Shown piece by piece: positions 35,935 through 48,462 of a DNA stretch of 64,000 nt. Source of the DNA: Rhabditophanes sp. KR3021 (taxonomy: Eukaryota > Nematoda > Chromadorea > Rhabditida > Alloionematidae); contig CAUJLY010000004.1 in assembly GCA_963281155.1 (NCBI GenBank), positions 992,001 to 1,056,000 of the forward strand. Reading direction: 5' to 3'. Below the pieces are notes generated by a model that searched no databases, was not told the origin of the DNA, and worked only from the letters and a program-made list of their open reading frames with translations. The translations under genes and the position numbers were made by a program. The number at the start of each line of letters is the position of its first letter. Positions within the stretch are counted from its first letter, which is position 1.

Positions 35935-38008
35935 ATGGGAAAATCACGCCGTTCAAGAAGTCATTCAACCTCCTCGTCAGATGTCAGTGAAACTGGATCC
36001 ATTACGGACAGTGATTCGGGAGAAGATCTTTCACGCAAAACGTCTAATGCAACTGGCACGAAGCAGGATGGAAGTGCTCAGTATGTTTTAAACAACTTTT
36101 GGATCTTAATTGTATTTATTTAGATTCAATCCAACTCAGATCCCGCCAACCATCCCCACTATCATCAAGAAGGATTTTAGAGGGCGTAAGGATTCTCGCA
36201 AACATTTATCTCAATTTTACAAGGAACGTTTCGGATCTCATTCCCCAGACGAATACGTCAACCTGAGATTTTCTAACTTTGATATGAAACTGTCCAAGGA
36301 TGAAATCAGGAAGATATTGGAGACCGAATTCAGGGACTTGGCTCCCTTTGAAATCAAAGTCGTCCGCAATCCAGATGATGACAGACGGCTGGCTTATGTT
36401 AATTTTAACAAAAAAGACAGTGCCAAGTTTGTAAGAAACTCAATGCTGAATAAGTTACAACACAGTCTTGGCAAAGATTTGTTCGTAGATCCAGCCGGAG
36501 TGCTTAGAGACCAAGAAGGGAAGTATATTCCAGATCGTTACAACAGAGCTCTCCAAGCCCAGCATGATCGTTCACCGAACAGGGGAGGCGGTGGTGGCAA
36601 CCAAAACAACTATCGCCAGAATAACCAAATGGACCGTGGCAATAATTCGAGACAAATGGGCGGGGGCAACAACAACCCAATGAACAACAAGCAAAACAAT
36701 CGAGCTGGCATGCCTACCTTTAACTTGAAACAAGGAGACTCGGAAGCCACTAGAACTTTGTTCGTAGGAAATATGCCCGCCGACATCGCAGAGCATGAAA
36801 TTCGCGGTGTCTTCGAAAAGTATGGAGCCATCGAGGACATTGACATCAAAAACCCAGCTGACACCAATGCAGCCTACTCATTTGTTCTCTTCCAAAAGTT
36901 GGAATGTGCAATCGAGGCCCTCAAAAATGAACATGACAAAGCCATCAGACCTAACAGTAGTAGATGCAAGATAGGATATGGTAAGTCTCAACAAAGTTCG
37001 AGGCTGTGGATCGGTAGCCTAGATGAGGTTGTGACGGTGGATATGTTGAAGAGAGAATTTTCACGTTATGGAACAATCGAGCATGTGGATTATGTTGATG
37101 GGCAAGATATAGCTTATATTAAGTTTGGCGATCAAAATTCAGCTAGTGATGCTTGTAAAGGAATGAAGGGATTTATGTTTGGGGAAAAGAAGATCTGTGT
37201 TGACTATGCGAAGGAAGACACTAGTAGAAGTAGGGTTAGTAAGGAAAGTACAAGCACGAAGAGAGATCATCGTGACAGCGGTAGTAAGAGATATGACGAG
37301 CATGATTATAGAAGATCATCTGATCACAGAAGGGAACGATCCAAGTCACCTCGTTCAAGCGAAAGAAGTTCCAAGAGAAAGTCCGAGGAGAATACACGAA
37401 AAAGAGGCCACTCTATTTCTTCTGACTCAGGATCAGATGCTGGGACTTCTACCAAAAGAATTCGCGCCGCCACCAGATCTCCAGTTGAAGCTCCACCCAC
37501 TGAGCTCATAGCTGACACCGAGGAAGAACTTATTAAGGTCAGAACCCCGACATGGATAGGAAAGATTCAGTTAAAGAAGAGTGAATACGTAGTAAAGTGT
37601 TCTAGAATTTATGGGAACGAAGATTTAGTTTTAAACTTATTACGAGATGACTTCGGGACTGCTCATTGCCTCAAAATTACACAAAGATTACCTCTCAGAA
37701 ATGTAGAAAACCTAGAAACTCGTTTCACCGATCAAAAACCTGAACAGATGGCGTTGCTAATCGCAATGGAACACAAATCCGAAACTCCATTTTCAGGGTT
37801 AATTGAGTATTTGATGTCAAAGGATGCCGCTGGCCTAGTTCCCTTCCCCAATCACATAGTCTATCTCATTCCACAATGTGAAATGACCGACAACGTAATC
37901 AAAAGTTATGCTCCAGGTGTGACTATCCTTAAACCAGGTAGCAAAAAATACCTTCTAGTCGCAGTTGGCAAGGAAGAAAGATTTATGAACGGACTCAACA
38001 ATGAATAA
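35935..38008 (+). CDS. RBM15/Spenito family RNA-binding protein
   Basis: Spen-family protein with three RRMs and a SPOC domain; RBM15/Spenito recruits the m6A methyltransferase complex to RNA. Exons 35935-36080 and 36124-38008 (43 bp intron), 676 residues. RRM1 at about 92-170 (VNLRFSNF, RRLAYVNFN), a Gly/Asn-rich linker, RRM2 at about 258-335 (RTLFVGNMPADI, YSFVLFQ), RRM3 at about 340-412 (RLWIGSLDE, DIAYIKFG), an Arg/Ser-rich region, and SPOC at about 520-670 (TWIGKIQLKKSE, LKITQRLPL, YLIPQCEM). Smaller than human RBM15 because the linkers are short. The Ser/Arg N-terminus contains likely phosphorylation clusters. Confidence 0.92.
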
Positions 38009-39616
38009 ATGGTCCCACAATCTAACAATATTACCCATTATTTGTTTTCATACTATTATTTTTTCTTAATATTTTTTTTAATTTAAAGACTAGTGAGTCC
38101 TTCTTTTAACCTACCTTGCATCTTTAATAAAAAGTCAAAAACAAAACTTGATCACATGAAAAGTAATATTTTTTTAACAACATTTTATTGCCAAAACAAA
38201 ATTCGATTTTACAGGTTAATATGATTGTATGGCCACACTTATTTGTATTTGACTGGTTATTTGCATAATTTTCATTTCTATTCTTAAACTTTTCTTAATT
38301 CTATAGTCTTAATAAATTTGTTTAATGTATAATTACTGTTTATAACTTTAGTATTCATGCATAATTAATTGTAATGAATCATTTTATGTGCTACTTTAAA
38401 TATCTAAAATTATGTAATTAAAGCGTTGTTAAGTGAAGAAACTTACTATGCAGGAAATTAAGTATAAGTCATTTTAAAAGTGTATCCAATATAATTGCAC
38501 TTAATATAATGCAAGTTTTTTTACAAGTGATTCACTTGCCTTTATTAGCTATTTGCAATAATCAAAATAATTTACTATTTAGTAATAATTAGTTAAAATG
38601 CTTGTTTTATAGAAATATTTTTGATGATTTCTAGAGTGTGCTTTTTTTAACTAATCTTTGATATTCATGATTTGGACTTGTTTAGAATCTTGATTGCTAA
38701 TAAATGGTATAATTTGGATTAATTGGAAATGCACATTAGACCAGACGGTAATTCACCACTATGGGTATGCTGGGAATGTAATAAGACGCGATAGAGGGCA
38801 TGAATAATTAATGCTAAGTTTTGACGAAAATCCTAATCTACTACATTATTGCCATATAATACAATGCTGAGGAATAAAAAAATGTGGACTTAAGAAACCA
38901 ATTTATATATTATTCCATTTTTGCTATTTTTTATTCAATCTCTTTAAAATTATTTTGAATACATTGGTTGGAAAGTTATTTTTTGGGACCGTTGATTATC
39001 GTTATAAGTTCGAGTATGACTAAAGTTTCAAAATTCAAAATTTATAGCATGCTGTTTCATTTTTAAAATGGTGCTCTTCAATTTCTGCATCATTTTAAAT
39101 TTGAATCATGCCAACCTGCTTTGTAAAGTAATTTGGTCACACATAATGCAAATCTGTCCAATGCTTTTGCAAGTTTCTGTGGCTCTTAGATTCCTCTACT
39201 CAAGGTAGACAATAAGAGTCACTAACTCTGAACGTTATAAATAATATAAAAAATGATTAAATATCCTTACGATAGAGTTGATTATTTTCGTTTGAAGTTT
39301 CTAAAATATTGTCTGAGCTTTTTATAGTTTTTATTATTGAATCGTTTATAAAATAGATTTCCCAGATAAATAACCATATTTACAATTTAAAAATTTTATT
39401 CATTTAAAACTTAGCCACAATAAATGCATATAAACAAACAAAACCAAAATTTAAAAATAAATCGTTTTTAATCAAATAACTAGTATATTGTAGAATATTC
39501 TCAATCATTGCAATTTCCATTTAAATTAAGTTGAATGGTTTAAAAATTGTAGTTGTATGTTAGTCTTCGTCATATTGGGGTAGAAATCATTTCATAATAT
39601 CAATTTGGAAAAACCT
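38009..39616. other. Intergenic, RBM15 to neuropeptide gene
   Basis: 1.6 kb between convergent genes; AT-rich, no recognisable gene. Confidence 0.5.
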
Positions 39617-40096
39617 CTAAAGAACATTTGACCAGGCATACGGATTTCTGGCGCTGCGATAGTTGACAACGTTCGAAGATCTCTTCAAAGAGGTAGGATC
39701 AGCCATCCAGGAATAAGGATTCTTGGCTCGTTTGTTATAAGCTGGATTAAGTTGCCATGAGTAAGGGTTGCGAGGACGTTTAGAGACTTCTTGAACGAAG
39801 GGAGGGATGTCCAAGTAAGAAACAACTTGAGGATAAAAACTAGAAGCGCCATCACGTTTCAAAACATTTTGCCAGGCATAAGGATTTCTGGACCGTTTAA
39901 GTACATTTTGCCAAGAATAAGGATTTCTTCCTCTCTTCTCCAATTCATTATCTGATTCATCCTGAATATCACGAGCATACTCGTCAAAATTAACCTTAGC
40001 TGCTTCTTGCTTCTCTGGATTAGAACCAAGTATAGTTACAGCTAAAATAGAAATGAAGCAAACTACCAGCATAGCTGATATGTAAGCTCTAGTCAT
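39617..40096 (-). CDS. Multi-copy neuropeptide precursor, NPY[S/A]W family
   Basis: 159-residue secreted precursor. Signal peptide at about 1-24, then an acidic spacer and six Lys-Arg cleavage sites (54-55, 67-68, 80-81, 106-107, 122-123, 138-139). Predicted peptides: GRNPYSWQNVL (56-66), SRNPYAWQNVL (69-79), PRNPYSWQLNPAYN (108-121), AKNPYSWMADPTSL (124-137) and a C-terminal copy ending SARNPYAWSNVL (148-159), plus one unrelated 24-residue spacer (82-105). The conserved core is [R/K]-N-P-Y-[S/A]-W. No Gly precedes any cleavage site, so the peptides should have free C-termini. I do not recognise the family among the common invertebrate peptides (MIP/allatostatin B, orcokinin, FMRFamide-like and others). 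The processing architecture is secure; the receptor and role are unknown. Confidence 0.85.
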   Translation of the reverse strand: MTRAYISAMLVVCFISILAVTILGSNPEKQEAAKVNFDEYARDIQDESDNELEKRGRNPYSWQNVLKRSRNPYAWQNVLKRDGASSFYPQVVSYLDIPPFVQEVSKRPRNPYSWQLNPAYNKRAKNPYSWMADPTSLKRSSNVVNYRSARNPYAWSNVL

Positions 40097-41833
40097 AACT
40101 TGATTTGTCTGAAATGAATGAAATGCACGAACTTATATACTACTCTCAAATCTAAAGAAAACTATAAATGGCGGAAATGATAGTTCATGTATATGATATT
40201 TAAAAATAGAGATATCAAATTGTATATATGTACATGCCATTTACAAAGATATCCTTCCTGATAACTGATTAAAATATATAATTAGGTGCATAAACTTTTT
40301 TGGACAATAGAAGATATTTGCCTGAATGCCTTATAAATGCTATGTTAATAATTACTAATGCCTCATGCCAACCCAAAAATAACTAATTCAAAAATGTAAT
40401 TAACTTTTTGAACAAATGTAATGTAGTCCATTCTTTATGATTGAATCATAAAAAATATCCCTTTAATGATAGTTTCACAAATAATTAAAAGGTTCTTTCT
40501 GCTCTACTTTTTTATGGGTACATTTCACATAAACTAATAAATAATTCTTTCAAGCTTGAAAGTATATATACTGTAGATGTTATGTGTATTTGAGATGACT
40601 ATATTTTCGCGTCTTCTTTTATGAGGTGAATGCAATAAACATCAAGCCGAGCTAACAAAAAATACATATTAATGATAGTTGTTAAAATTAAGTAATTTCT
40701 CCAACAACCACAACACAATAATGAGCCGATAAATAAACCATACCAACTTTGAAACATCTAAACTAAGTTGATACATCTAAACTGTAAATTCTTTGGCCCA
40801 AATCTGTGGCCCACAACAATTCGAGTGAAGCGAGAAATGAGAACATCCTATTTATGATGACACCACCAAAAGACAAACTGCCTCCTCAAACTTCACTACT
40901 GAATATCAAAATGACGAAGTTTATTTATTTCATTTCATGACAAGGTTTAATTTAAGCTTCTTACTCTTCAAAACTTTCTTTTTTGGTCTTGTTTCCTGAA
41001 CCACAAATCAAAAGGGATGTATGTGTGAGTAATAGTGGATAATATTTTTTCCAAAAGTCTTCAAATTAAATAAATATACACTTTCTCATATATGGATAAA
41101 GAAAATAGTTTTTTGGTAGACACTTGAACTACTTACTTTAAATCTATTTTAAGTTTGGTAGATGGTGATGTAGTCAAGTTTGACAGAATAAACTAAAAAT
41201 AATAGTGACAAAGTATAATACACACATTCAAAAATATAAGTATTCGATGCCATCATAAATGACAACTCCAAAAAATAAACACTAAAAAATGAATAAAGCT
41301 ATTGTCAAGAAAGAGTCTCTTATATTTTGGCAGGACAATAGTCATACCAAAGCATAAATTTAACCACGTTTTTATTATGATTTGTGGGTAGCCTCAATAA
41401 TAACACAGACTTTCGAAAAAGAGATGAAGCATATATATACAATGCCATAGTTCAATTATCTTCTTATCAGATTACCTGCCTTTGGGTGAAGAAGTGATTA
41501 AAATAATTAAATACTAATTACTTCTTCCTTTTTAACAAAAATATATACGCTATGTATTTGGGACCCGTCAATTAATTTTTATTTTGGTAACACTCTAATA
41601 TTATGTGTCAAAAATCTTTCCCAAAGATATGTTTAAACATGAAGATAAATTTGTTTTGGTAAAAAAGAATTTAGCACAAATATATAAAAAAGTTTGGCAT
41701 TTAAAAATATTTTTATCAAAATACAAAATTTAATAGGTTTAGGGGTTTGATATACACACATTTGTTTAAAGGGTGAAGTTATTAAATAAAGTTTGGTGAT
41801 TATTATGTTTTTCAGCTAAAATAGCACGAACAT
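40097..41833. other. Upstream region of the neuropeptide gene
   Basis: 1.7 kb, AT-rich, no coding sequence recognised. Probably holds the neuropeptide promoter and the 3' end of AMACR. Confidence 0.45.
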
Positions 41834-42912
41834 TTATAATTTAGATTTAGGCAATTGCTCAAATTGTTCCTTAGAGTAGATTCGAGGGGCTGGGAGGGCT
41901 CTGTTGACGCCATTTGTGTCTTTAAAAAATGATTGTCTTTCTAAATGCATTGGATGATCTTTTACTTCAGATAAATTAAGAACTGGGCTAAGACAAGCCT
42001 CTTTATTCTCGAATATAGACACCCATTCATCTCTTGTTTTGGTGGCAAAAACATTTTCAAGTTGCTGGCCAATTTCTTTGGGTCTTTGCATGGCATCACT
42101 CATTGACAAGTTTTCTAAGTTGAGTGTTTTAAACAAGCATTCATTGAATTTAGGTTCGAGGGCCCCAATTGCCACAAATAAGCCATCTTTGCAAGCGTAG
42201 CAACGGTACAGGGGAAATTTACCACTAAACATGGCATGATCCGCCGTCCAATACTCTTCATTTTGAAAAGTATGTGAAATAAAACTTCCCAAATAAGAAA
42301 CACCATCTGTCATCGAAACATCAATTATACATCCTTTCCCGGTCTTTTCACGTTGAAATAAAGCTGCGGTAATAGCAAAAGCCCCTGATAACGCACCTCC
42401 AGCAAAATCAGCTAATAAATTGGCTGGAGGATAAGGCGGGTTTCTGTCTTGACCATTGACAGTTGGTAACATTCCCGACATTGCAACATAATTTATATCA
42501 TGGCCTGGTACTTGAGACCAAGGACCATTCTGGCCATAACCAGTGATACGTGCAAAAATGAGTTTGGGATTCTTATTCATTAGGAAGATAGGGTCTAATC
42601 CAATTGATTCCAACACATTGGGTCTAAACGGATCTAAAATTACATCGGCGTTGAGGCATAAAGTTTGTAATTGTGAGAGTTGTTTTTTAAAATCTAATTC
42701 GATTGTGTTTTTGGATGCTTGAAAGGTTGAGGCAGGGGCGAAACGGTTTTGGCCTTTCTTTATAATAAATAGATAAAATTATTTAGCTGTTTATTAGTTA
42801 CCTTTTTAACAACAGTTACATCTGCTCCAAAATCAGACAAAATTTGACCGCAAAAAGGTACTGGGGCTAGACCAGGCAATTCAACGACTCTAACACCAGT
42901 CAAAGGCTTCAT
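41834..42912 (-). CDS. AMACR: Alpha-methylacyl-CoA racemase, peroxisomal
   Basis: CoA-transferase family III enzyme that epimerises 2-methylacyl-CoAs for peroxisomal beta-oxidation of branched fatty acids. Exons 42912-42802 and 42757-41834 (44 bp intron), 344 residues. The N-terminal exon supplies [13 protein letters not shown] and [10 protein letters not shown], which match the racemase fold. Catalytic residues are His123 ([12 protein letters not shown]) and Asp154 (LLADFAGG), equivalent to human His122 and Asp152. The protein ends in SKL, a canonical PTS1 peroxisomal signal. The C-terminus stops about 30 residues earlier than in human AMACR. Divergent from SAM synthetase. Confidence 0.94.
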
Positions 42913-44053
42913 TATTCTCGAAATGTTTATCATATTTCGATGTATATGTACTTGTATACACTTACTTGTGCATTTACATTGTCTTTGATCAATATAAGTT
43001 GTAGTATGGTTTATTCTAGTCTGTAGTTAATTAGTTTGAACAAATATGCCAATTGAAGCCATTTATTTTATGATTGGCAGATATTATTAAAGGCAATTAT
43101 TTTGGATTTATTAGGTGTAATTAAGATGTTTGCTTAAAAATATATCAACCATTCCACATCTAGATAATTAAAAGCAATCAATTTCATCAAAAATAAATAA
43201 ATTAAGCACATTGACTTGCAAATGATTCATTCTATTATTTTTTTGCACTTCAAAATATTCTTTATGGACAATAACAAATAAGGCCAACTGCAAAGCTATC
43301 TTTTTACCAATTCTCAAAACACAACAACAAATAGACCTCAAAAAAGGTTCGTCAAATAAAATGAAAACTTATAGTAATTAAAAGCTTTTTTAATTTGCCG
43401 CAAATCATCATCTTTGCTTTAGAGATACTTCTGCTCGTTCAAAGTACAGATCTCTCAACATCTTGTTACACTTTTATATGATCTATTACGCAGAATGTAC
43501 TTTTCATTTTTTGCTCGCAAACTTTTCGAATGTTATTAATTGATTTAGAAAAGCTTTTTATGACTAAAATAACTATTTTTCAAATCTATTTAAATAGAAC
43601 AAATTCTTTAATTTTGATATTACAATAGATATTCATATCTTTTCGTGACGTGAATTTTGATTTATTCGTTGACCTCTTTAGGAAAGTACCCAAGTCACTT
43701 AACTTCTGTTATTGTTTTTATCCGCAAAAATGGTCATTTTCTATCTTACTTAGTCTAGCTTTCTTCATTACATTTCATTTATCCACCCACCCTTATCACT
43801 TCCCCAATCATCAACAGAAAATCGTTCTAAGTTAAACTCCCCACCAGGACACACTCTACCAATCTTTTTTCATTTAAATTATTTCCTCACCACTAGAATC
43901 TTTAAAAACCACCAATTTAACTAACTTACCCTAAATACAGACCAATAATTTGCTTCTTTAATTTCAGCTTGCCTTGGGTACAAACTAAATCTCATACATC
44001 TTTGTTTTATTTGTTAAAATTGTTATAAAAATTTAAATTGTTACTCCCAAAAA
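42913..44053. other. Divergent upstream region, AMACR / SAM synthetase
   Basis: 1.1 kb of AT-rich sequence with T/C-rich stretches near 43700-43990; no gene recognised. Confidence 0.45.
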
Positions 44054-45383
44054 ATGGTTTCAGAAATTAAAAAAAGAAAGATGTCACAAGAGTTAAATGG
44101 TACCGGGCCAGGTAAGGCATAAACTAAGTTTGATTAAATTGATGGTGCTTTTTAGCTGTCGAGCAGAAGTTTTTGTTCACATCGGAGTCTGTTTCGGAAG
44201 GGCATCCAGATAAGATGTGCGATTTGATTTCAGATGCTGTTTTGGATGCACATCTCGCTCAGGATCCTAATGCAAAGGTTGCTTGCGGTAAGTTCGAAGG
44301 GATATTGTGGAATTACTTATTTGTTTTCATTTAGAAACTGTTACGAAGACCGGGATGATTCTTTTGGCGGGGGAAATCACCTCGAAAGCCGTTGTCGACT
44401 ACCAGAAGGTAGTTCGTGGAGTCGTCAAAGGGATTGGTTTTGACGATTCATCAAAAGGCTTTGACTACAAGACCTGCAATTTACTCGTAGCTCTTGAACA
44501 ACAAGCTCCCGAAATTGCTGCTGGTGTACATGCCAACCGATCCGAGGAAGATGTTGGAGCCGGCGATCAAGGACTTATGTTTGGGTATGCGACGGATGAA
44601 ACGGCTGAATGCATGCCTCTGTCTTTATTGTTGGCTCACCAATTATTGGCCAAACTTCACGAACTAAGAAGATCCGGTGTTTTCGCTTGGGCCAGACCAG
44701 ATTCCAAATCTCAAGTTACCATTGAATACAAATTTGACAATGGGGCTTGCATCCCAGTTCGCGTCCATACCATCGTTATCTCATGCCAACACTCCCCAGA
44801 TGTTGACCTCGAAATCCTTCGAAAAGAATTGACTGACAAGGTGATCAAGGAAATCATTCCCAAACATTTGATGGACGACGACACCATCCTTTACCTCAAT
44901 CCATGCGGAAGTTTCGTCATCGGAGGACCTCAATCTGATGCTGGCTTGACTGGAAGGAAGATCATCGTTGACACCTATGGTGGATGGGGCGCTCACGGAG
45001 GTGGTGCTTTCTCAGGAAAAGATCCAACCAAGGTCGATAGATCTGCTGCTTATGGAGCTAGGTGGGTAGCTAAGTCTCTTGTCAAAGCTGGAGTCTGCAG
45101 AAGGTGCCTCGTTCAAGTTTCTTACGCCATTGGAATCACCAACCCCTTGTCAATTACCGTCATGACTTATGGAACTTCAAAGCTCAGTGAAGTCGAATTA
45201 CTGACCATCGTCAACGACAACTTCGACTTACGTCCAGGTTGTATCATCAAAAGCCTTGGCCTCAAAGCCCCAATCTACCAACAAACCGCCGCAAATGGTC
45301 ACTTTGGTCATGGTGCCTTTCCATGGGAACAACCAAAGGAATTGACAATCCGCGAAGAATTCAAGCTCAAACTTGCTCTTTAA
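44054..45383 (+). CDS. S-adenosylmethionine synthetase
   Basis: Methionine adenosyltransferase making SAM from ATP and methionine; cytosolic, supplies methyl groups including those used by RBM15-associated RNA methylation. Exons 44054-44111, 44156-44287, 44335-45383 (introns 44 and 47 bp), 412 residues. Signature motifs: [16 protein letters not shown] (ATP/methionine site), [30 protein letters not shown], the P-loop-like [19 protein letters not shown], and the C-terminal [11 protein letters not shown]. The short Lys-rich N-terminal exon is lineage-variable. The exon 3 coding sequence is comparatively C/G-rich at third positions, in keeping with high expression. Confidence 0.97.
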
Positions 45384-45623
45384 ACAAATTATTTTGCATA
45401 ACTATTTAGCATAATTTATATTTTCGTTATCTTCATGCCCTGCATAATTTGTCTTTTATTTTTTTAACATTACATCTTGTTTTTTTTTAAAAATATTATT
45501 TTCCTTAAATGCTCCTGTGTTTCTTTTTTGCTTGGTAGAAACCTTGAAATTATCTTTCTTGAATCGAATAAGACTTAATAATGTGGATGTTTTTTGTTGT
45601 TAGTTGCACCATCATTTTATGAA

Positions 45624-47992
45624 ATGGCAAGGAAAAAAGGATATGAAGTAGAGAGTAATCATTACGGTGCACTCAAGAAGAACCCAATTCATCACAGGGT
45701 TCCGAATCGGGTTGAAAAACATGGGTCGGGTAAAGGATATTATTACAATAATAATAGTAAATTTCAACACAATAACTGGAGGGACCAGGCGCCAGGTAGT
45801 AGTAGAAGAAAGAGTTCCTCGCGCGACCCTCTGTGGTCATCACCTCACACTACCTTTTATAATGGAGATACCAAAAGGAAAAGAAGTCGATCGTCGTGTA
45901 CTGGCGATAGTGATGACACCTTATTCATGACACCTTCCAAAAAGAAAAAAAGTCCCAAAAAGATGATGACATTGTCACCGGGAAAAAGGCGAAAGATGAT
46001 GGGTCAAGTAAATGGTTGTAGTTCATTGCTAGACGATACTACCAATACATCCCCCCCACCAGAGACAGAAGAAACGTCGAGGATGGAAAACTTCACCGGA
46101 TTCATGGACGTCTCTTCGATCATGTCACCAACTATCCAACCCGAAAGCCACTGGCAAAGCGACCTTGGAAATATGTCCTCTTTGTACAATGAGTCTGACT
46201 ATTTGGCTGAATTGGCTGGAGCAGACGCCTACGCCATCTATTGCACCAAGAAAGAACGTTGTCTGATGAGTGAAAAACAACTAAGAAAAGTAAAATCATC
46301 CTCCTCCCTACAAATACCTACCGTCTCCTGTCAACAGGCATCTAAAACAATGGGAAATGGTTCAAGCACCAATCGATTGACAAATATCGCAGCATCAACA
46401 CTTTCTAAGAAAAGTACAACACCTACCAAAGACAAGACTAAAAAGTAAGTATCTCCTATAGCTTTTATCACAAAAAGACGCGATTGTCACATACTTGTCG
46501 ATTTTCTCTTTTTGTCAAAACAAACTGGTTTTAAGGTGTCTGTCACGTTTTCTTGTAAATAAGCTTTTAATTAGTCACCATATCACCTTGTAAGCATTTA
46601 TTATTTTTAAATTTATGTTGATAAACAAATTTAATTACCAAGCGTTATTTATTCGACTTTTATAGATTGGTTAAAATGGTTCAAGAAGGAAGAAAATACT
46701 CCTATACAAGGATCCAACCAACTCATCCATTAAGTTATAGAAAGGTTTGTTCTCTTGGCCATCCATTGCCTGATTTTCGATCGAGAATGGATGATGTTCC
46801 TTGGGATCCTATTTCGAAAGCTTTGGGCAATGAGAATGGAACTTTTAGGAGAATGGAACTTGTACAACCGATGGCTGGGCAGGATCATTCAAACAGTGCA
46901 TCGTTTTCGATTCGCTGTTACAATATCTTGTCCCAGCAGGCTGCTGTTGCTCATTTGCACATGTACACTCACCTGGATGCCGAAAAAGGTACATTACACC
47001 CTTATTTGCAAGAAAACATTCGGAATGCCAAGATCGTTAACGAATTAAAAGCCTACCCGAGCGATATCATCTGTCTTCAAGAAGTTGGCAGTACCTTTTA
47101 CAAAGAAAAAATCCTACCTGAGCTAACAAAAATGGATTACAATGGAACTTTTGTTCAAAAGTCCTGCAATGACCGTGAAGACGGATGTGCTATCCTATGG
47201 TCTAACAGATTCACTCTAATTCAAAAGAAAGACATCATTTACAAAGACAATATCGCTGGAAATCAGCCTAATGAAGATGACAAACCGCAAGTTGGTCAAA
47301 TAGTTGAGCTGGAAGTAAATTGCTCTAGTGATATCAAGGCAAAATTATTCGTTGCTAATACTCACATCATATACAATCCAAAAAGAGGTGACCACAAATT
47401 AGCTCAACTGGCTTGTCTTATTTCGCACCTTCAGGATATGGTACTGAGGTGTGAGGAGGAACATAGTTACATTATGTGTGGAGACTTTAACATGCAAGCT
47501 TATTCGAAGATGTACAACTTTGTCGTTGAAGGAAAGTGCAATCCCATGTTTGATAGGAAGACTTTTTCGGGTCAGATTGATAGGAAGGAATGTGGAAAAG
47601 AAAGCATTATTAAAAACAATATTGTCAGAGGTTCTTTCTTCGACCACAAATGTAATTTAGTTGGGCGCGAAGGTGGGGATTACTTCAGTGATCTTAGTCA
47701 TCGGCTAAAGTTTGCTTCTGTCTACCAACATTACACCGAACAATCGAAATTTCCCGAAATTTCAACTCTCTCAACCGAAGACGCCGGCAATCCAGATTTC
47801 ATCTTTTACGGCGTCTCATCCAGAACTGTCACTAACAGCAAAGTTGAAATAACTGAAACACCAAAATTATCACTCACCAATCGCCTTTCACTACCAACAG
47901 CTGCCAAGCTTCAACATCTCGTCGGTCCTATGCCAAACAGAGAAACTGGCAGTGATCATCTACCACTGGTAGCCATTTTTGAAATTCGCTAA
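45624..47992 (+). CDS. ANGEL-type endonuclease/exonuclease/phosphatase protein
   Basis: Member of the CCR4/nocturnin/ANGEL branch; human ANGEL2 is a 2',3'-cyclic phosphatase acting on RNA ends. Exons 45624-46444 and 46666-47992 (221 bp intron), 715 residues. The N-terminal half is low-complexity, Lys/Ser-rich and probably disordered, with nuclear-signal-like KKKKSPKK. The catalytic part shows RCYNILSQ, IICLQEVG (metal-binding Glu), FVANTHIIYNPKRGD, IMCGDFNM and the terminal SDHLPLVA motif. All EEP active-site elements are present. The start at 45624 follows a gttgttag sequence 21 bases upstream. It lies 240 bp after the SAM synthetase stop on the same strand. Confidence 0.88.
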
Positions 47993-48189
47993 ATTACTAC
48001 AACTATTGATATGTGTATAAATTATAATTTTGATATTTTATATATTATGTATCTGTTTTTAATAAGCTTAATGTATACAAGATAGTCGATCTTTAAGAAT
48101 AAATAATTTTTTTGATGTTCTTGCAAATTGCATATTAACCAGAAATCACAAAGAAACGCATACACTAAGTGATTCCCAATCAATGGATC

Positions 48190-48462
48190 TCAAGCTTCTT
48201 TTAATTTTGACAGAAGGAAGTTGTATAATATTTCCCCTCGCGTTTCTTCAGGAACACCAGTCAGTAATTCACTAATCTCCTTTTCTACAAGCTTTGAGTC
48301 TGTTTTTCGATTCCTTGCAGCGAAAGAACGCCATGTGATGCAAATTTTTTCAAACACTGTAAGCAGGGAGGTTTTTTTCCTTGAATTTGATATTGCTCCT
48401 TTTTGAATTGGACTTGATACTAAATAGGAATACACCTTTTCGAGACTTCTTTTCTTTATCAT
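48190..48462 (-). CDS. Small basic protein, unknown
   Basis: 90-residue ORF convergent with the ANGEL gene. Basic N-terminal half (MIKKRSLEKVYSYLV) and a helical-looking C-terminal half (LVEKEISELLTGVPEETRGE) with heptad-like leucines. No family recognised and no signal peptide. Composition looks protein-like, but no conservation can be judged here. Confidence 0.4.
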   Translation of the reverse strand: MIKKRSLEKVYSYLVSSPIQKGAISNSRKKTSLLTVFEKICITWRSFAARNRKTDSKLVEKEISELLTGVPEETRGEILYNFLLSKLKEA

